Positions 5,348 through 5,353 of a stretch of 5,353 nucleotides of DNA are shown here, piece after piece. Made by a program: the position numbers and the translations under genes. Where the stretch lies: NCBI GenBank assembly GCA_002427045.1, contig DIPO01000045.1:2020-7372 (forward strand). The letters are read 5' to 3'. This DNA comes from Firmicutes bacterium UBA5486 (lineage in GTDB: Bacteria; Bacillota; UBA4882; UBA10575). Below the pieces are notes generated by a model. The model was not told the DNA's origin, searched no databases, and saw nothing but the letters and a program-made list of their open reading frames with translations. Positions within the stretch are counted from its first letter, which is position 1. Each line of letters opens with the position of its first letter.

Positions 5348-5353
5348 CAGGGA

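Overview
The window looks like a piece of a low-GC Firmicutes (probably clostridial) chromosome. The reasons are AT-rich spacers, strong GGAGG/GGAGGTGAT-type ribosome binding sites, GTG and TTG starts, and a short clostridial/archaeal-style nucleoside diphosphate kinase. The taxonomic call is inference, because no rRNA or marker gene is present. All five convincing genes lie on the minus strand, so transcription runs from right to left.

Right to left: positions 5283-5347 hold nested palindromes, either the terminator of an off-window gene or the end of a mobile element. A TetR-family regulator (4478-5065) follows, then ndk (3973-4383), which has its own good promoter and a clear intrinsic terminator at 3851-3894. 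A 268-base spacer carries a promoter and a pair of GTACGATAT direct repeats. It leads into a two-gene unit of Uma2-family (DUF820) PD-(D/E)XK nuclease-fold proteins. The first (2937-3704) has an N-terminal Phd/YefM antitoxin-like domain. The second (2156-2911) has an N-terminal excisionase/MerR-type helix-turn-helix. They are 25 bases apart.

A long leader (about 2104-1884) precedes a MATE-family efflux transporter (501-1883). Its last element before the ribosome binding site is an intrinsic terminator. An eight-base copy of the terminator's 3' arm lies near the 5' end of the leader and could form an antiterminator, so the pump is probably controlled by transcription attenuation.

The left 500 bases contain no intact gene. 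Positions 1-166 are GC-richer (about 49%) and consist of three diverged tandem units of about 84-87 bases, whose clearest differences are nearly all transitions. They look like the decayed edge of a repeat gene or element that continues off the window.

The strongest candidates for something new are the paired Uma2 proteins with different DNA-binding heads and the attenuated MATE leader. The TetR protein may control a drug or stress response, but nothing in the sequence ties it directly to the MATE gene.
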